From NCBI GenBank assembly GCA_023678885.1, contig CM042983.1, forward strand, positions 25,340,279-25,404,278: a stretch of 64,000 nt of DNA, read 5' to 3'. Both the position numbers and the translations under genes were made by a program. The stretch's first letter is position 1, and each line of letters opens with the position of its first letter. Below, one piece after another: positions 21,515 to 34,000 of this stretch. Under the pieces are notes generated by a model. It was not told where the DNA came from and searched no databases. It worked only from the letters and a program-made list of their open reading frames with translations. The stretch comes from Pogostemon cablin (lineage: Eukaryota > Streptophyta > Magnoliopsida > Lamiales > Lamiaceae).

Positions 21515-24500
21515 AAACCCTCCGATATTCGAGGATGTAGCAGACCCCATGGATGCAGAGGATTAGTTACGCATGGTGGAAAACATGTTTCAATACAGTA
21601 GAATTCCAGATGGGAACAGGGTGTTGTATGCTTCGTTCATGTTACGAGAAAGTGCTGGTCACTGGTGGGATACAATTAAAAGTATCGAGGATGTCTCGAC
21701 TATGACATGGGAAAGGTTTAAGGAGCTATTCAGGAACAAGTACTTTACGGCACCAGTGAGAGCCGTGAAGATGAATGAGTTTATACAGCTGAAGTAGAGA
21801 GGTATGTCCGTTACAGACTACCTTTGTAAGTTTGAGCAGCTGTCAAGGTTTGCCGAATACATTATGAGTATGGAGGCACTGAAAGTAGAGAGGTTTGTGG
21901 AAGGCTTGAGGCCTGAGCTTTTTAGAGATGTGAGTATGGCGGGATTGCATGGAGCGACATACTCACAAGTTGCAGAAAGGGCCCAGATTGCTGAACAAGT
22001 GGAGATGAGGATCAGACAAGCGCAGGCCATCAGACGTCAGTTTCAGTAAAAATCAGTGCAGCAGTTTGGAAGAGATGATAGGAGGCCGATGCCCTTTCAG
22101 AGGCCGAAACCAAATGTTCAAGTGGAGCAAGGACAGAGACAAGGAGAACCAAACAAACGTCCCAAGTTCGATCAGGGTAAGGTGCCACCAGCGCCGCCTC
22201 TACCTATATGTCCTAATTTTGCCAAGCCACATGGTGGGGAGTGTCGTCTTACTCTTAGAACTTGTTACACATGTGGAGAGAAAGGGCATATGACCACTAC
22301 ATGTCTGAAGCAAGGGAAGCAGGGACAGCAAGGAAGAGCTCCAGCTAGGGTGTACACTTTGACGCGGGAGGAGACAGATGTGAATCCCTCAGTTGTCATG
22401 GGTAAGTTTTCTATTTTTGGCACTTCTACATATATGCTATTTGATTCTGGAGCAACACATTCATTTGTATCCACTGAGTATGTGAGGAAGTTGGGTAGAA
22501 CATCTGACTTGATAGAAGCTAATTATGAGGTGATGGTACCTTTTAGTGAGTCAAAGCAAACTAATCAACTTCTTCGAGGTTATGGTATTTCTATTGAAGG
22601 AAGAAAACTCCTCGCTGATTTGATTGTGTTAAGTATGAATGATTATGACATCATATTGGGCATGGATCGGCTGTCAAGGTATAGTACTACAATAGATTGT
22701 CAGAAGAAGAGTATCACTTTTCAACCATTGGGGGAAGAACCATTCACTTTTGTTAAGATCAAGAAGAACTTCAAATTTCTTGTTATATCAGTAGCAAAAG
22801 CACGGTGATTGTCGAAAAGTGATTGTGAGAGTTATTTGGTGAGTGTAATGAATGTTGAGGGATAATATTATCCAATTCTCGGTGATGTACCAGTAGTTCG
22901 GGAATACTCGGAGGTATTTCCAGATGATCTTCCAGGGTTGCCACCAGACCGGGAAATTGAGTTTGTGATTGAGCTACAATCGGGAACTGCTCCTATATCT
23001 AAAGCACCATATAGAATGGCACCGGCTGAACTGAAAGAATTGAAGATTCAGTTGCAAGAGTTGCTTGACTTGCAAAGAATGGGCATGGAGATCATTCAGG
23101 AAGGATCGTTAGAAGCAAATATGGCAGCTCTAACACTTCGACTAATCTTGATGGATAAGATTCGATAGGGCCAACAGGAGGATAAGTTGTTTGACAAGAT
23201 AAAGAATGATATCAGCTATGGAAGGTCTTCTGACTTCCAATTAAGAGAAGATGGTATGATTTGTTATAGAGATCGATTATGTCTACCTGAAGTGGATAAC
23301 ATTCGGGAAAAAGTAATGATAGAAGCTCATTCAATACCGTACTCTGTACATCCAGGAGCTACTAAGATGTATAGAGATTTGAAGTCACATTATTGGTGCC
23401 CAGGGATGAAGAGAGATGTCGCTCAATATGTGGAGCAATGTTTGACTTGTCAGTAAGTCAAAGCCGAGCATCAAAGACCAGTAGGAACTTTACAGCCTTT
23501 ATTTATTCCAGAGTGGAAGTGGGAGAATATCACTATGGATTTTGTTATCGGGCTACCGAAGACAGTGAAAGGTCACGATGCCATTTGGGTTATTGTGGAT
23601 CGATTGACTAAGTCAGCTCATTTTCTTCCTACATGTTCTACGTATTCCATGGATCGTTATGCCCAGCTATACATACAAGAGATCGTCAGACTCCATGGAG
23701 TACCACTTACCATTGTGTCAGACAGAGATACGAGATTCTTGTTTGCTTTCTGGAAGAGTTTGCATAAGGCATTAATGGGGACACAGTTATCTTTCAGCAC
23801 AGCATTCCATCCACAATCTGATGGTCAATCGGAGCGTTTGATACAAATCTTGGAGGATATGCTCAAAGCCTGTGTGTTGGATTTTCAAGGTCAGTGGAGT
23901 AGATTTTTGCCTTTGATAGAGTTCTCGTACAACAACATTTATTAGTCTACTATCGGGATGGCTCTATATGAAGCATTGTATGGGAGAAAGTGTAGATCTC
24001 CAGTATATTTGGATGAAGTTGGAGAAAGGAAACTTTTGGGTCCAGACTTGATTCGTGAAATGTCAGAAGCTATTACCCGTATTCGAGAGAAGATGAAAGT
24101 TGCCCAAGATCGGCAAAAAAGTTATGCAGACAAAAGGAGGAGAGAATTGGAATTTGAAGTGGGTGATCAGGTATTCTTGAAAGTATCTCCAATGAAAGGG
24201 ATAATGCGGTTTGGAAGGAAAGAAAAACTCAGTCCAAGATATGTTGGACCGTTCACTATCATTGAGAGAATTGGCAGCGTTGCCTATAAGTTGGAGTTAC
24301 CAGCTTCGATGTCTAGAGTACATGACGTGTTTCACGTGTCTGTGTTGAGGGAGTATGTTCTGAATCCATCTCATGTTCTTAGGCAGGAACCAGTCGAGTT
24401 GAAAGAAGACTTGAGTTATGAAGAGATACCAGTTGAAATTTTGCGGCGAGAAGTGAAAAAGCTCAGAAATAAAGAGATACCATTAGTGAAGGTGTTACGG

Positions 24501-24601
24501 AGGAACCAGTTGGTTGAGGAGGCCACTTGGGAAAGAGAGGATGAGATGATGGCTAAGTATCCAGAACTCTTCAGGTAAGTAAATTTCAATGACGAAATTT
24601 T

Positions 24602-24617
24602 TATAAGGTGGGGAGGA
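24602..24617 (+). other. Polypurine tract of element A
   Basis: The sequence TATAAGGTGGGGAGGA(TG) lies immediately before the 3' LTR and is typical of the plus-strand primer in this group. Confidence 0.85.
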
Positions 24618-25152
24618 TGTGATACCCGAGCTTCTCACTACTCATGTGCCAATATAATTTAATTTGTGTTATGTACATTTGATAATTATGTAATAATTAT
24701 GTGGCAATTATGTGATAATAATGTGACAATTATGTGACAATTGTTTCTACATTTTATTTATCTTTACATTTTTATTTGAGACATCTATAATAAAATGGTG
24801 GCAATATGTAAATAAATATGGTATAAATATTTACATGCATTAATTTGGATATATATATATAATTAAATTATTTTATTTGTATAAATATTATATTTCGTAA
24901 TTATTAAGTATCACACGTGTTCTCGTAATAATAATAGTGGTAAGAAATTGTACACGTATGTGTATTAATTTGTAAATGTATCATATCTTAGTTATTAAGT
25001 ATTGCATGTATATTTGTAAGGGATAATAATAATAATAATAATAATAATACAAAAAAAAATTTGTCATTAGCTACGTGGACTGATTTGCAACACAAAATTT
25101 TAGTGTTAGACAAAGGAACACGTAAGTATGTGTTGCATGTTTAATTTTTGAC

Positions 25153-25191
<39 letters not shown>

Positions 25192-25575
25192 TCTATAATT
25201 AATAACTTACTATATTTAGTAAGTAAGATAAAGGTTTTTGGCGGTGGTGATTGCCGCCCACCCTTATCACCTACTATATAAACACACATTTGGGGTGATT
25301 AAGCAACAGAAGCAAGCCATTCGAAAAAAAAAAAGAAGAAAGAAAGAAAAAAAAAGAAAAAGAGAGAAGAGAAGAGAAAGAGAGAGGGGAGGAAAGACTG
25401 TTTACGTAGTCGGGACGAGAAAGAAGAGCGTGCCGGGACGGAAGATAGATAGTCACCATTCTTCACAAAGTTTATAGTATTATCACTATTGTCGGAGTTC
25501 AGGTAAGTAGAAGTCCAACTACAATGCATAAATATGTTGTTTGTGAATTATTTGTGATAATTATGTTATGAATTA

Positions 25576-25813
25576 CTCCCTCCGTCCCGTTTCAATGTTT
25601 ACGTTTCTGTTTTGCGCGTCTCATTTCAATGCTTACGTTTTCCTTTTTAGGAATATGGGACCAACTTAAAAAAATTAATATATCATCTAACACTGATACA
25701 CCTATCCACTTCACATCAAATATTATATTTTTTCACGCACTATCTATTAAAATATAATACTTTCCAATCAACGTGCAAAAATCAAACGTAAACATTGAAA
25801 CGGGTGGAGGGAG
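25576..25813. mobile_element. Stowaway-type MITE in the 3' LTR
   Basis: The 238-bp insertion begins CTCCCTCCGTCCCGTTTC and ends with its inverse (GAAACGGGTGGAGGGAG). It is flanked by TA on both sides. The 5' LTR has the empty site, GAATTATTTGTG. This is typical of Tc1/mariner-related Stowaway elements. It arrived after element A. Confidence 0.93.
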
Positions 25814-26240
25814 TATTTGTGATTAGTTTCATTACGTTATGAATTATTTGGGATTAATTTGTGATACAAGTTGTGGATTTATGTGATTTGAGATAATCTC
25901 ATTGTCCTATATAGATCTGTGTGATCGAAAACTATTGAATATAGATCTGTATGATCTGAAAAGATATTGTTTATAAGATCTGTGGGATTCGAGATGAGGT
26001 TGTTATTCCAAAAAGGGATCCGTGTGATCCAAGGTGAAGTTGTTGTTCCAGAAGTGGATATGTGTGAATTGAAATTTAGTTGTTGCTTTATTGTGATTAA
26101 ATGTTGATTTTGATGTCGTAAATGGTTTATGATGCATATTTAATTGCCCTGATTGCATACCATGCATAATCATGAAAAGCGTTTTCCCCCAAATTAATAA
26201 GATATTAATGGTGTGTGCAGCCACTATATATGCACTCTTT

Positions 26241-26510
26241 CAGGGACCGCCGAAAGTCGGTCCGAGTCATAGGTTGACTCACTTTATTTAGGGATCGCGG
26301 AGCGATCCGAGTCATACGTTGACTCAACGAGTCGCTTGTCGGCTCACTTTTATTCAGGGATCACGGAGTGATCCGAGTCATGTGTTGACTCAACGTGTCA
26401 TTTATCGGCTCATCTTTATTAGGGGTTCGGAAAAATCATCCCCAACACTCTGCCAGGGTTCGGAAAAATCATTCCCGGCATTATATTCAGGGATCGGAAT
26501 CGATCCGACA
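26241..26510 (+). other. Array of tandem hairpins in the 3' LTR of element A
   Basis: This is the same array as in the 5' LTR. Here the third unit pairs perfectly (GGATCAC/GTGATCC, about 26358-26374) and the last is GGATCG-GAAT-CGATCC. The G-rich units 4 and 5 also differ slightly from the 5' copy. Confidence 0.75.
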
Positions 26511-27032
26511 CTAAGTGTATCTATTGAGCTCATTTAGGGTGCATATCATAAGTGTGTCATGGGGATCCCGCAACGTGAACAGTTTTCAAAATAAAAGAGA
26601 CCAACTAGAAAGACTAGGAAATAGGCGATAGAAAACTAAATGCATTTTCATGCACTGACATGCATGATTTCTACTTACTGAGATTTTTGTCTCACTAGTT
26701 TATGCATTGTAGGTGAGCCTGATGATGATTGAGTATGTGGTGTGTTGTGTAAGCTGTGGAGCTCCTACAGGATTTTGAGCGGATGTACATAGATGACGAC
26801 CTGTTGGGCTAGGCCGTGGGTTTATTTTATTTCAGCTGATATTTTGTTATGTCATGTAATAAGTATTGTCATGAGTTTGCCTGGAGTTGTGTGGTGTCAG
26901 AAACTGATGACGTATGTTAGACTATGGTTTTAAATATATTATGTGAAGAAAAAAAAATATGCAGGTTTTTATAATGATGATGTTAATTAGTATTTGAAAT
27001 ATAAGTTATGTAAGCTGGGTCGTGTCAAATGT

Positions 27033-27459
27033 GCGAATGAATATGGATATTATGGGTAAAACAAAATATAATTTTATATTTATCAGTAATTTTTTTGAGC
27101 GAATATATCGTTTAGTAATACTTAAAAACATTTTGTATTTATGAATTAGTGACCCTATTATAAATTAAATATTCGTTTAAATTTCTAAAAGTAATTTAAA
27201 TTATTTTTAGATTTCAGTATTACTTACTAATTTGTCAATTTATTCGGAAAATCATTATTAAATTTAACATTTTTACAATTATTTAAACATTAATTTAAAA
27301 AAAATTAGTCTGGTGAATAGGGGATTTTACAATGTTCATAATCTTAATTTTAAAGAAATAGTTCTAAAGTTTTTAGGGATGTGTATATAATAAAATATAA
27401 AATAAAGATAAAAAAAATTAAAGGAGTACTAATATCCTTTTCATACATGATTAAAAAAA
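27033..27459. other. AT-rich spacer between element A and MULE N1
   Basis: It begins with GCGAATGAATATGGATATTA, also present at 10730-10743 before element A, so it continues the interrupted target DNA. Nothing else is recognised. Confidence 0.5.
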
Positions 27460-27558
27460 GGCCGCGGTTATTCGTACACACCGTTTTACTTCCATACACT
27501 CATTTGAAATTAAAATTAATAAATATATATATTAAATTACTAAACTATCCCTTAGACA

Positions 27559-28755
27559 TGTTGGATTGTATACTAAAAGCCTAGCTTTAGTATGAACAAT
27601 GTTATAACAATATTTGAAATGAGAATCATATGATCAAATGATTGCATCTTATAATTTATTTTATATGCATGATGCAATAGTCCATTTACTTTATACTGTA
27701 GATAATATGTTGTGCGACAACACGCGGAATATCATATTATCGGTTTTCTTATAAAGTATAAACAGATGCTCACAACCGAGATAGACGGGGACTCTCTATT
27801 GATATGGTTGTAGTGTGGTTCGGTATTAGCTTGTCTTGGCTATAGAAACACATTAGTGCACTCGTGTGTATTGAGTAGGATCGCCTGAGATCGTTCTTCT
27901 TATACTGACTATATAGTAGTACTTGATCTCTGTTATTATGGAAGTTCGTGCTCTTAATCCCTATACAATAACATCGACACGTAGGGCAGTATGTATTTCT
28001 TTGATTCATCAATGCGTGAGATTTATAAGTATTAAATCAACAAACTCGGTGAGTTGGAAAATAGTGTTGTATCTATGGTGTGCTGTTGATTGTAGAAGGA
28101 ATTCATGTCCGACATAGGTTGATGATGTCCCCTTGAGGAGCTCATAAGGTTTATCATGTAAATCTTGCAAGTGGATTAATTTCCGGCATGATAATAAGGT
28201 TGAGTGGTACTACTCTCGGATGAGATATTAATTAATTTGAGTTGTCAGTAACTTAATTAATTAATGGACATTGTATATCTTAAACATGGGAAGACTTCGG
28301 GCTCATAATAAGAAGGAGCCTAAAACGTAATTTTGGGTTGGAGTGGGTAGTGCAGTAATAATAATTTAGTGGAATTTATTATTATTATTGGATTAAATAT
28401 AAGCTTTGGGCTAAGCTTGGATATTTAATCCAATGGAGGCCCAACTCCAATTCTCCTCCTGATCCCTGCTGTAGCCCAGTATATAAGTGAACTCAGCCTC
28501 TTGGAACCCTAAGAATTCCTGCGCCTCTTTTGACGTAAGTTAGGGAAAGAAGCAGATTGAGAGATCCTGCAGACTGTTGCCCACACAACAGCAGGATCAC
28601 ACTTTGGACATACAGTAGAAGATCAGAGGTAGTTCTCTACAGATCATCCTCTACACCAACCCAGAAGTACGGTAAACGTTTATATTCGCTTCCGCTGATT
28701 TTGTTTACCTGTTATCCTAACGATCACGTTGAACCGCATGATCCAATTGCCAACA
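27559..28755 (+). repeat. 5' LTR of B2
   Basis: It starts TGTTGGATTG and ends TTGCCAACA. A TATA-like TATATAAG lies near 28480. It holds the same 64-codon plus ORF as the other B LTRs, read here as a consequence of LTR similarity. Confidence 0.95.
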
Positions 28756-31080
28756 ATTGGTATCAGAGCATTGGTTTCGTGGTAAAACGTGACATGTTAA
28801 GGGGTTTATGTGCTATTTGTGTTTCTGGACAGATTAATAGCATGTTTGAATGGGATAATTTGATTATGTGATATAATCTGATATTAATCTCATGGGTTTT
28901 ATACTGCTCTTTTTTTTTCACCATGGCATGCTGTTTGGTATGTGTGATTGTTAATTGTCTGTTCATTACTGGACACACTACACACACATCAACAAACCCA
29001 TCTGCTATCTACACACACTCGGTGGACACGACATGAGTGAGTTTGCATAAAGCATCAACGATAGTGGCGTGATTGGCGTTGACCGCCTGATGGATATCGG
29101 GAGGTCGTTGACCCAGAAGCATGACGATGGAAATCGGAGATAGGCGCGTGGCTGCCTGCGCCATCAATTGATGGCTGGAAGTGGCGCGTGAGAGCAGTGC
29201 GTGGCTGATGCGGGCGAATCTCGATCGGTGTCGTGCTGGGCGATGGCGACCTTGGGCGGTGCAATTCGTAGCGGATCCAAATTGATAGGTGGCGGCACTA
29301 TCGAAGTGAATCGGGATATCCCAATAGAAGAAGTTGTGACTCAAATCAGCGACGATGGAGGGCGAGTCGGAAGCGGCTGCGCGACTGGTGCAGGCGGATC
29401 CCCGATCGACGGCGAACTGGGCGGTGGCGGCCTCGGACGGATCACGACGACGCATAGTGGTGGTGGACCCTCGGACGAAACAGATGCCACCGATCCCAGT
29501 CGGATGTGCGGCAGATCCTGATCAGCTTGACAGTGCTAACCGATGGCATGCAGTTCGCGGCGGAGTCAAAGCAAGGTGGGCGGCGGCGGACGCTGGAAGC
29601 AGCGTTCCGAGCGAGTCCCCTAATGATTCCGGGCGAGTCTCCTAGCGATTCCGGCGAGTCCGTGACGGTATCTATCGAGCCTACTTCTTCATCGATTGGC
29701 GCAGCCCTCAGGCGACATGTTCCGTGTAGTCGCGGTCGGCTGCGATGGTTGAACGACTGACGGCTGACGGTGCGGCTCCGACTGGCTGTCGGCGGCGGCT
29801 ACCGAGAGCATTGGGTCTGCTGGTTCTGGGCGGCGTCTGACGTTTGTGGCGTTCCGGTCGTGGTGTCCTGACTGCGCGATTCCGATGCTCCCTGGGCGGC
29901 GGCGCCGGCGGCAGTGACACATGGATGCGCCGACAGCAGTTCGTTGGCGGTGTCTGATCGGCTGGCAGGGACGGATGAAGGCGGCTGTTGTTAGGGCAGC
30001 AATATTTATTCCTGATGTTGGGCCCAATTCAGTAATAAATAAAAGGTTGCTCATTTTTTAATTTGGTTTTGGGCTGTTGGGCCCAAATTTTATTAAAATG
30101 GAAATGGGCTGTTGGGCAATATTTACTGTTGGATTTAATTAATTGTGGGGTTGATGTTGGGCCAGATTAAATATTGGGCTAGACCTTAATGCAGAAATTG
30201 GCAAGATAAATGGGCTTAATTATTTTAATAATGGGCTGCTCATTTTATGCTAATAATGTTGGGTCAGCTGGGCCTATTTAATTGATCCAACATTTTATGC
30301 AATTAATTAATAATATATAATTGATTTAATTGTTTTAGCTTGATAATTAATTGTTGTATATGAAAGGCATGTTCTATGTGATTTATTTATTTAAATTGCT
30401 GTTAATAGAAGCATGTCTAAGTTGTATATTTTATTCTGGAATATTATATACATGTTAAAATCCCTCGGTATTAAATAACTAAGTGGGAGAGGGGATTGGT
30501 AATTAATTCCCGCGGCCTTCATTATTAGTTTGTAAGTGATGTGAGTAAACTTGCGTGTTGGCAATAGGTCTTCCTCCCTAACAGATGAGTTTATTCACGG
30601 ATCACTGGTACAGACTTCATTAAATAATTATTGTTTGTAATGTGGCACATAAACTTGCATGTTGGCAATAGGCCTTTCTCCCTAACGGATGAGTTTGTGT
30701 GCAGTTCACTAATACAAACTTATAATTGATGATTGTAGGAAGCTATCCGAGCGCATGTGTACTTCTCCAACTGTAAGGCACACAAGCTTGCACAGTGGAC
30801 TTGGGATCAAATAATGGTGTACACTTAGGTGTAAATAATTAGTATCCTCCCCAACGGAGTCACTGCTATTATTTGCATGGCTAAAGAGCAACCGACTATT
30901 AATTATTTTGTCATAAAATTTAGGTTGACAAATGAAATTAATGGGTAAAACCTTCTCTTGCAAATGTTCGGGTTTGTAAACGTCCACACTAACGTGGCTT
31001 GCAGACTCACGGTGCTTGAGATGTCGGTGAATTTTATTTTTATATTGTTTTGAGGGAAACAATATAAAAGGATAAAATTC
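28756..31080 (+). other. Long leader of B2 between PBS and gag, with GC-rich block
   Basis: The plan matches B1: PBS, AT-rich DNA, a GC- and CpG-rich block (about 29010-30000), a block with repeated TGGGCC/GGCCCA (about 30060-30300), and a duplicated CTCATCCGTTAGG-type unit (about 30540-30740). The GC-rich block differs strongly from that of B1, sharing only words such as CCGAGCGAGTC, while sequence on its gag side aligns well. ORFs in the GC block have no recognisable homology. An antisense ORF of 117 codons lies at 30709-31062. Confidence 0.6.
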
Positions 31081-34000
31081 GAAGATTTGATCGGAATATT
31101 TATTTATGATTCTCTGAATTTCGAATGGTTTTATTTCACTAATTGTTAACTAAAAGACATTATATTTACTTGTCCAAATTAGATGATTAGAAAAGAATCT
31201 TTGTTTTGAATTTTACTGCTTAAGAAATATACATGTGTGTTCTCACAAAGGACGTCTCATGATGCATATTAAGTCTCTAGTGAAGAGATGAGAGGTTCAT
31301 AGAAATATGATGGTCTCATGTAACTCTTCGGATGCTTGAGTAATTTAAAAGGTGATAGGTCATGATTGAATTTGATGAATGAATTGGAAAATTATGGAAT
31401 AGAAGTTGAAGGGGAAGCCTAAGTCAATTTATTTTTCATAATTGCCTAGATGTTTTGAGTAAGTTCCACCTGAATTACGAGAGGATGTATATGGTGGGAA
31501 ACTTATGACAAAACATGTGGCAAAGGAAAGCCATTTTTATCATAAAGTGAACAAACTTAATATCTTATTCACTAGTTGTTTTAATATGATTAGTGATAGC
31601 ATCTACTGATACGAAGTGCATAGATACTGGAATCACTAAATATTTATCACTGAGTAAGGATAAGATAGTTATGACATGGGTAAAACTACAAAGGTAGTAG
31701 CTTTTGCAGTGGGAGTTGTTTATTTATCTCATGATAAGAATAAACGATTGATTATGAGAAATTGTCTTTACGTACGTTTCATAGAAAGAATTTAATTTCG
31801 GTTTCTATGCATTAACGGATGGATACTTCATTTCATTTAAATGACATGGTCATAGTGATGAGGAATGGGGCTATAATCTGTTATAGTACGTTGGTAGATA
31901 ATATGTAAACTCTTAAATCATGAACATCCCACAGATGCAACAAATAGTAATTAATAATGCATCTTCTAATATTAGTAAGAGAAAGGAACCTTCGGAGATG
32001 AACTAAACATACATTTGGCGTCTAAGACTAATTCATTTTACTTGAGTAGGATTCAAAAGTTGATAGCCGATAGACCGTAAGGTTTATCTGAAGTGGAAAC
32101 TATCGGACTTGCGAGTCTTGCTTGGAAGTAAAAATGATTAACTGCCTTTTCAAGGCTGTGGGGTTTAGAGCCAAAGATATATATGTTGGAATTAGTTCAT
32201 TCTGATTCAAGCGAACCTAACAATATCCAGGCGAGAGGTGGTTATGAATATTCAAAGATTATTCTGGAAATCGATATATTTATTTGATGCACTGCATGTC
32301 TAAGTTCTTGGATTAATTCAAGAATTGTAAGGCTGGTACAGTGAAGCGTCATGGAAAATATATCATATCATTACGATTCAATCGTGATGATGAAAACCTC
32401 TTAGGATAGTTAGGAACTAATAATCAGAAGTTGAGATTAAATCTCAAGTTGACTACACCGGGCATGCCCCAACTGAATGGTGTGGTGGAAAGAAGGTATA
32501 AGGCTCTTATGGTTATGATTAGATAGATGATGAATTATTTGGAATAATTAAATTCATTTTATGGATATGCCCTAGATACAGTAATTCGTGAAACGTTTGT
32601 CTGTATATGGGATATCCTAGAAAAATGGAGGGTGATTTATTTAGTCAAAAAGATCGAAGGGTAATTGTTAACACAATAACTAGATTTTTGGAAAAGGACT
32701 ATGTAATAAATCATAAACCCATGTATGAGTCGTTCTAAAGGAAGTGAGAGGAAAACACGAAGTAAAAGTACCAAGTGTACAAGAGGATATACCACAAGGT
32801 AAACTGCAACGCGTGTCACGTCTGATACATAATTACATGTAGTGCCTTGTCATAGTGGGACGGTTGTTTGACAACCCATAAATATATATTTTGGGCGAGT
32901 CATGAGACTTGATCCCTAGTAAACATGGTATTGTCCCACGGATACGACGTAGCACTACAAGATGAAAATGCGGAATCTTAGCAAGATGCAATGAATGATG
33001 AAATATAATCTACGGATTCTAAATTAAGTCTGGAGCTCGAAGGATCACTAAAATGGTGTAAAAGCCATTGCAAGTGGTCATAGAAAATAAAAGAGGATCA
33101 TACGGAAAGGTGAAAACCTTGGAAGCAAAGATTCTTGCGAAAAAGTGTACTCAGAAAGAAATGGTTCGATTATGAGGAAATATGTTCGCTGGTAGCTATG
33201 CTAATATTGATTCGGATTTTTTTATTTATTGCTGCTCATATTGAATTATGAGGAACAGCAAATAGATGTCAAAACAGCTTTCCTGATTGGAAGTCTTGAG
33301 GAAAACATCTATGTGAAACAATCAGAGTGATTCATTGCAAAGTACTAATAGCATTTTGATAGTAAGCTTAAAAGTATCCAGCGATAGACTAAAGCAAGCT
33401 TTGAGATTGTGAAGCATCTGTTTTGATTAAGTAATCCAGTGGCATGGATTTAAATCAATGAGCGGATGAGTCCTGTGTGTTGTAAAGAGTGACGGAAACG
33501 TGGTGGTATTTCTTGTACTATACATAGATAGTATCTTGATCATTGGAGACAATGAAAGAGTATTATCGGGCGTATGGGTACTGTTAATAAAGCGGTAGAG
33601 ATGAAGGACTTAAGAAAGGCAAAATATATCCTTTTTATCACGGTAATACGGATCACAGAAAGGACATTATGCTTATCTCAAGTTTCATAAATGATACAGT
33701 CCATACTCGTTTAGCATGTGAATTTATCTTAGTGATTGTGTCTTAAGACACAAAAAGTAGATAAAGAGGATGAAAGCGGTTCCTTATGCTCCGGCGAATA
33801 AGGAAGCTTAATCTAAGTAATGCTATGAACGAAGTTGGATATCTGTTTTGCTGGATGCATGAACAGTGGGTATCAACGTAACCCGAAACAAGAATGATAA
33901 ACTGTGGTAAGACATATATGAAGTGCCTGAGAAGGACTGAAAATCATATGTGGACTTACTGAGCAGATTCACTGCTTCTTGTAGATTACGAAGATTCGGA

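Larger units (their letters stand above)
13041..24578 (+). pseudogene. gag-pol of element A, interrupted and decayed
   Basis: One reading frame runs from ATG 13041 to TAA 24576. It continues exactly when B1 and one TSD copy (13288-21519) are left out. Order: gag (to about 22250) with a CCHC knuckle (CYTCGEKGHMTTTC), protease (LFDSGATHSF, about 22439), the very start of RT (to about 23070), then directly the integrase HHCC region (about 23320-23456), the integrase core (MDFVIGLP, SDRDTRF, QSERLIQILED), and a chromodomain-like tail (ATWEREDEMMAKYPELF). RT and RNase H are missing without loss of frame. In-frame stops lie at 13173, 21564, 21795, 22047, 22806, 22863, 23166, 23454 and 23943; none involves an indel. 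The element cannot move by itself. Confidence 0.9.
10759..27027 (+). mobile_element. Ty3/gypsy LTR retrotransposon A (chromovirus-like)
   Basis: The LTRs at 10759-12876 and 24618-27027 begin TGTGATACCCGA and end GTGTCA. They are flanked by the 5-bp duplication AATGT (10754-10758, 27028-27032). A primer-binding site (TGGTATCAGAGC, 12880-12891) follows the left LTR, and a purine tract (AAGGTGGGGAGGATG) precedes the right one. Protease is followed by RT remnants and then integrase, the gypsy order, and the C-terminal tail has a chromodomain-like segment. Copia element B1 is nested in gag. Without B1 the element is about 8.0 kb. Confidence 0.95.
24618..27027 (+). repeat. 3' LTR of element A
   Basis: It is 2410 bp long. 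It aligns along its length with the 5' LTR, apart from a 238-bp Stowaway insertion and small indels in AAT microsatellites (for example near 25025 and 25155-25190). A TATA box lies at 25274-25283 and AATAAA at 26590. Confidence 0.93.
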
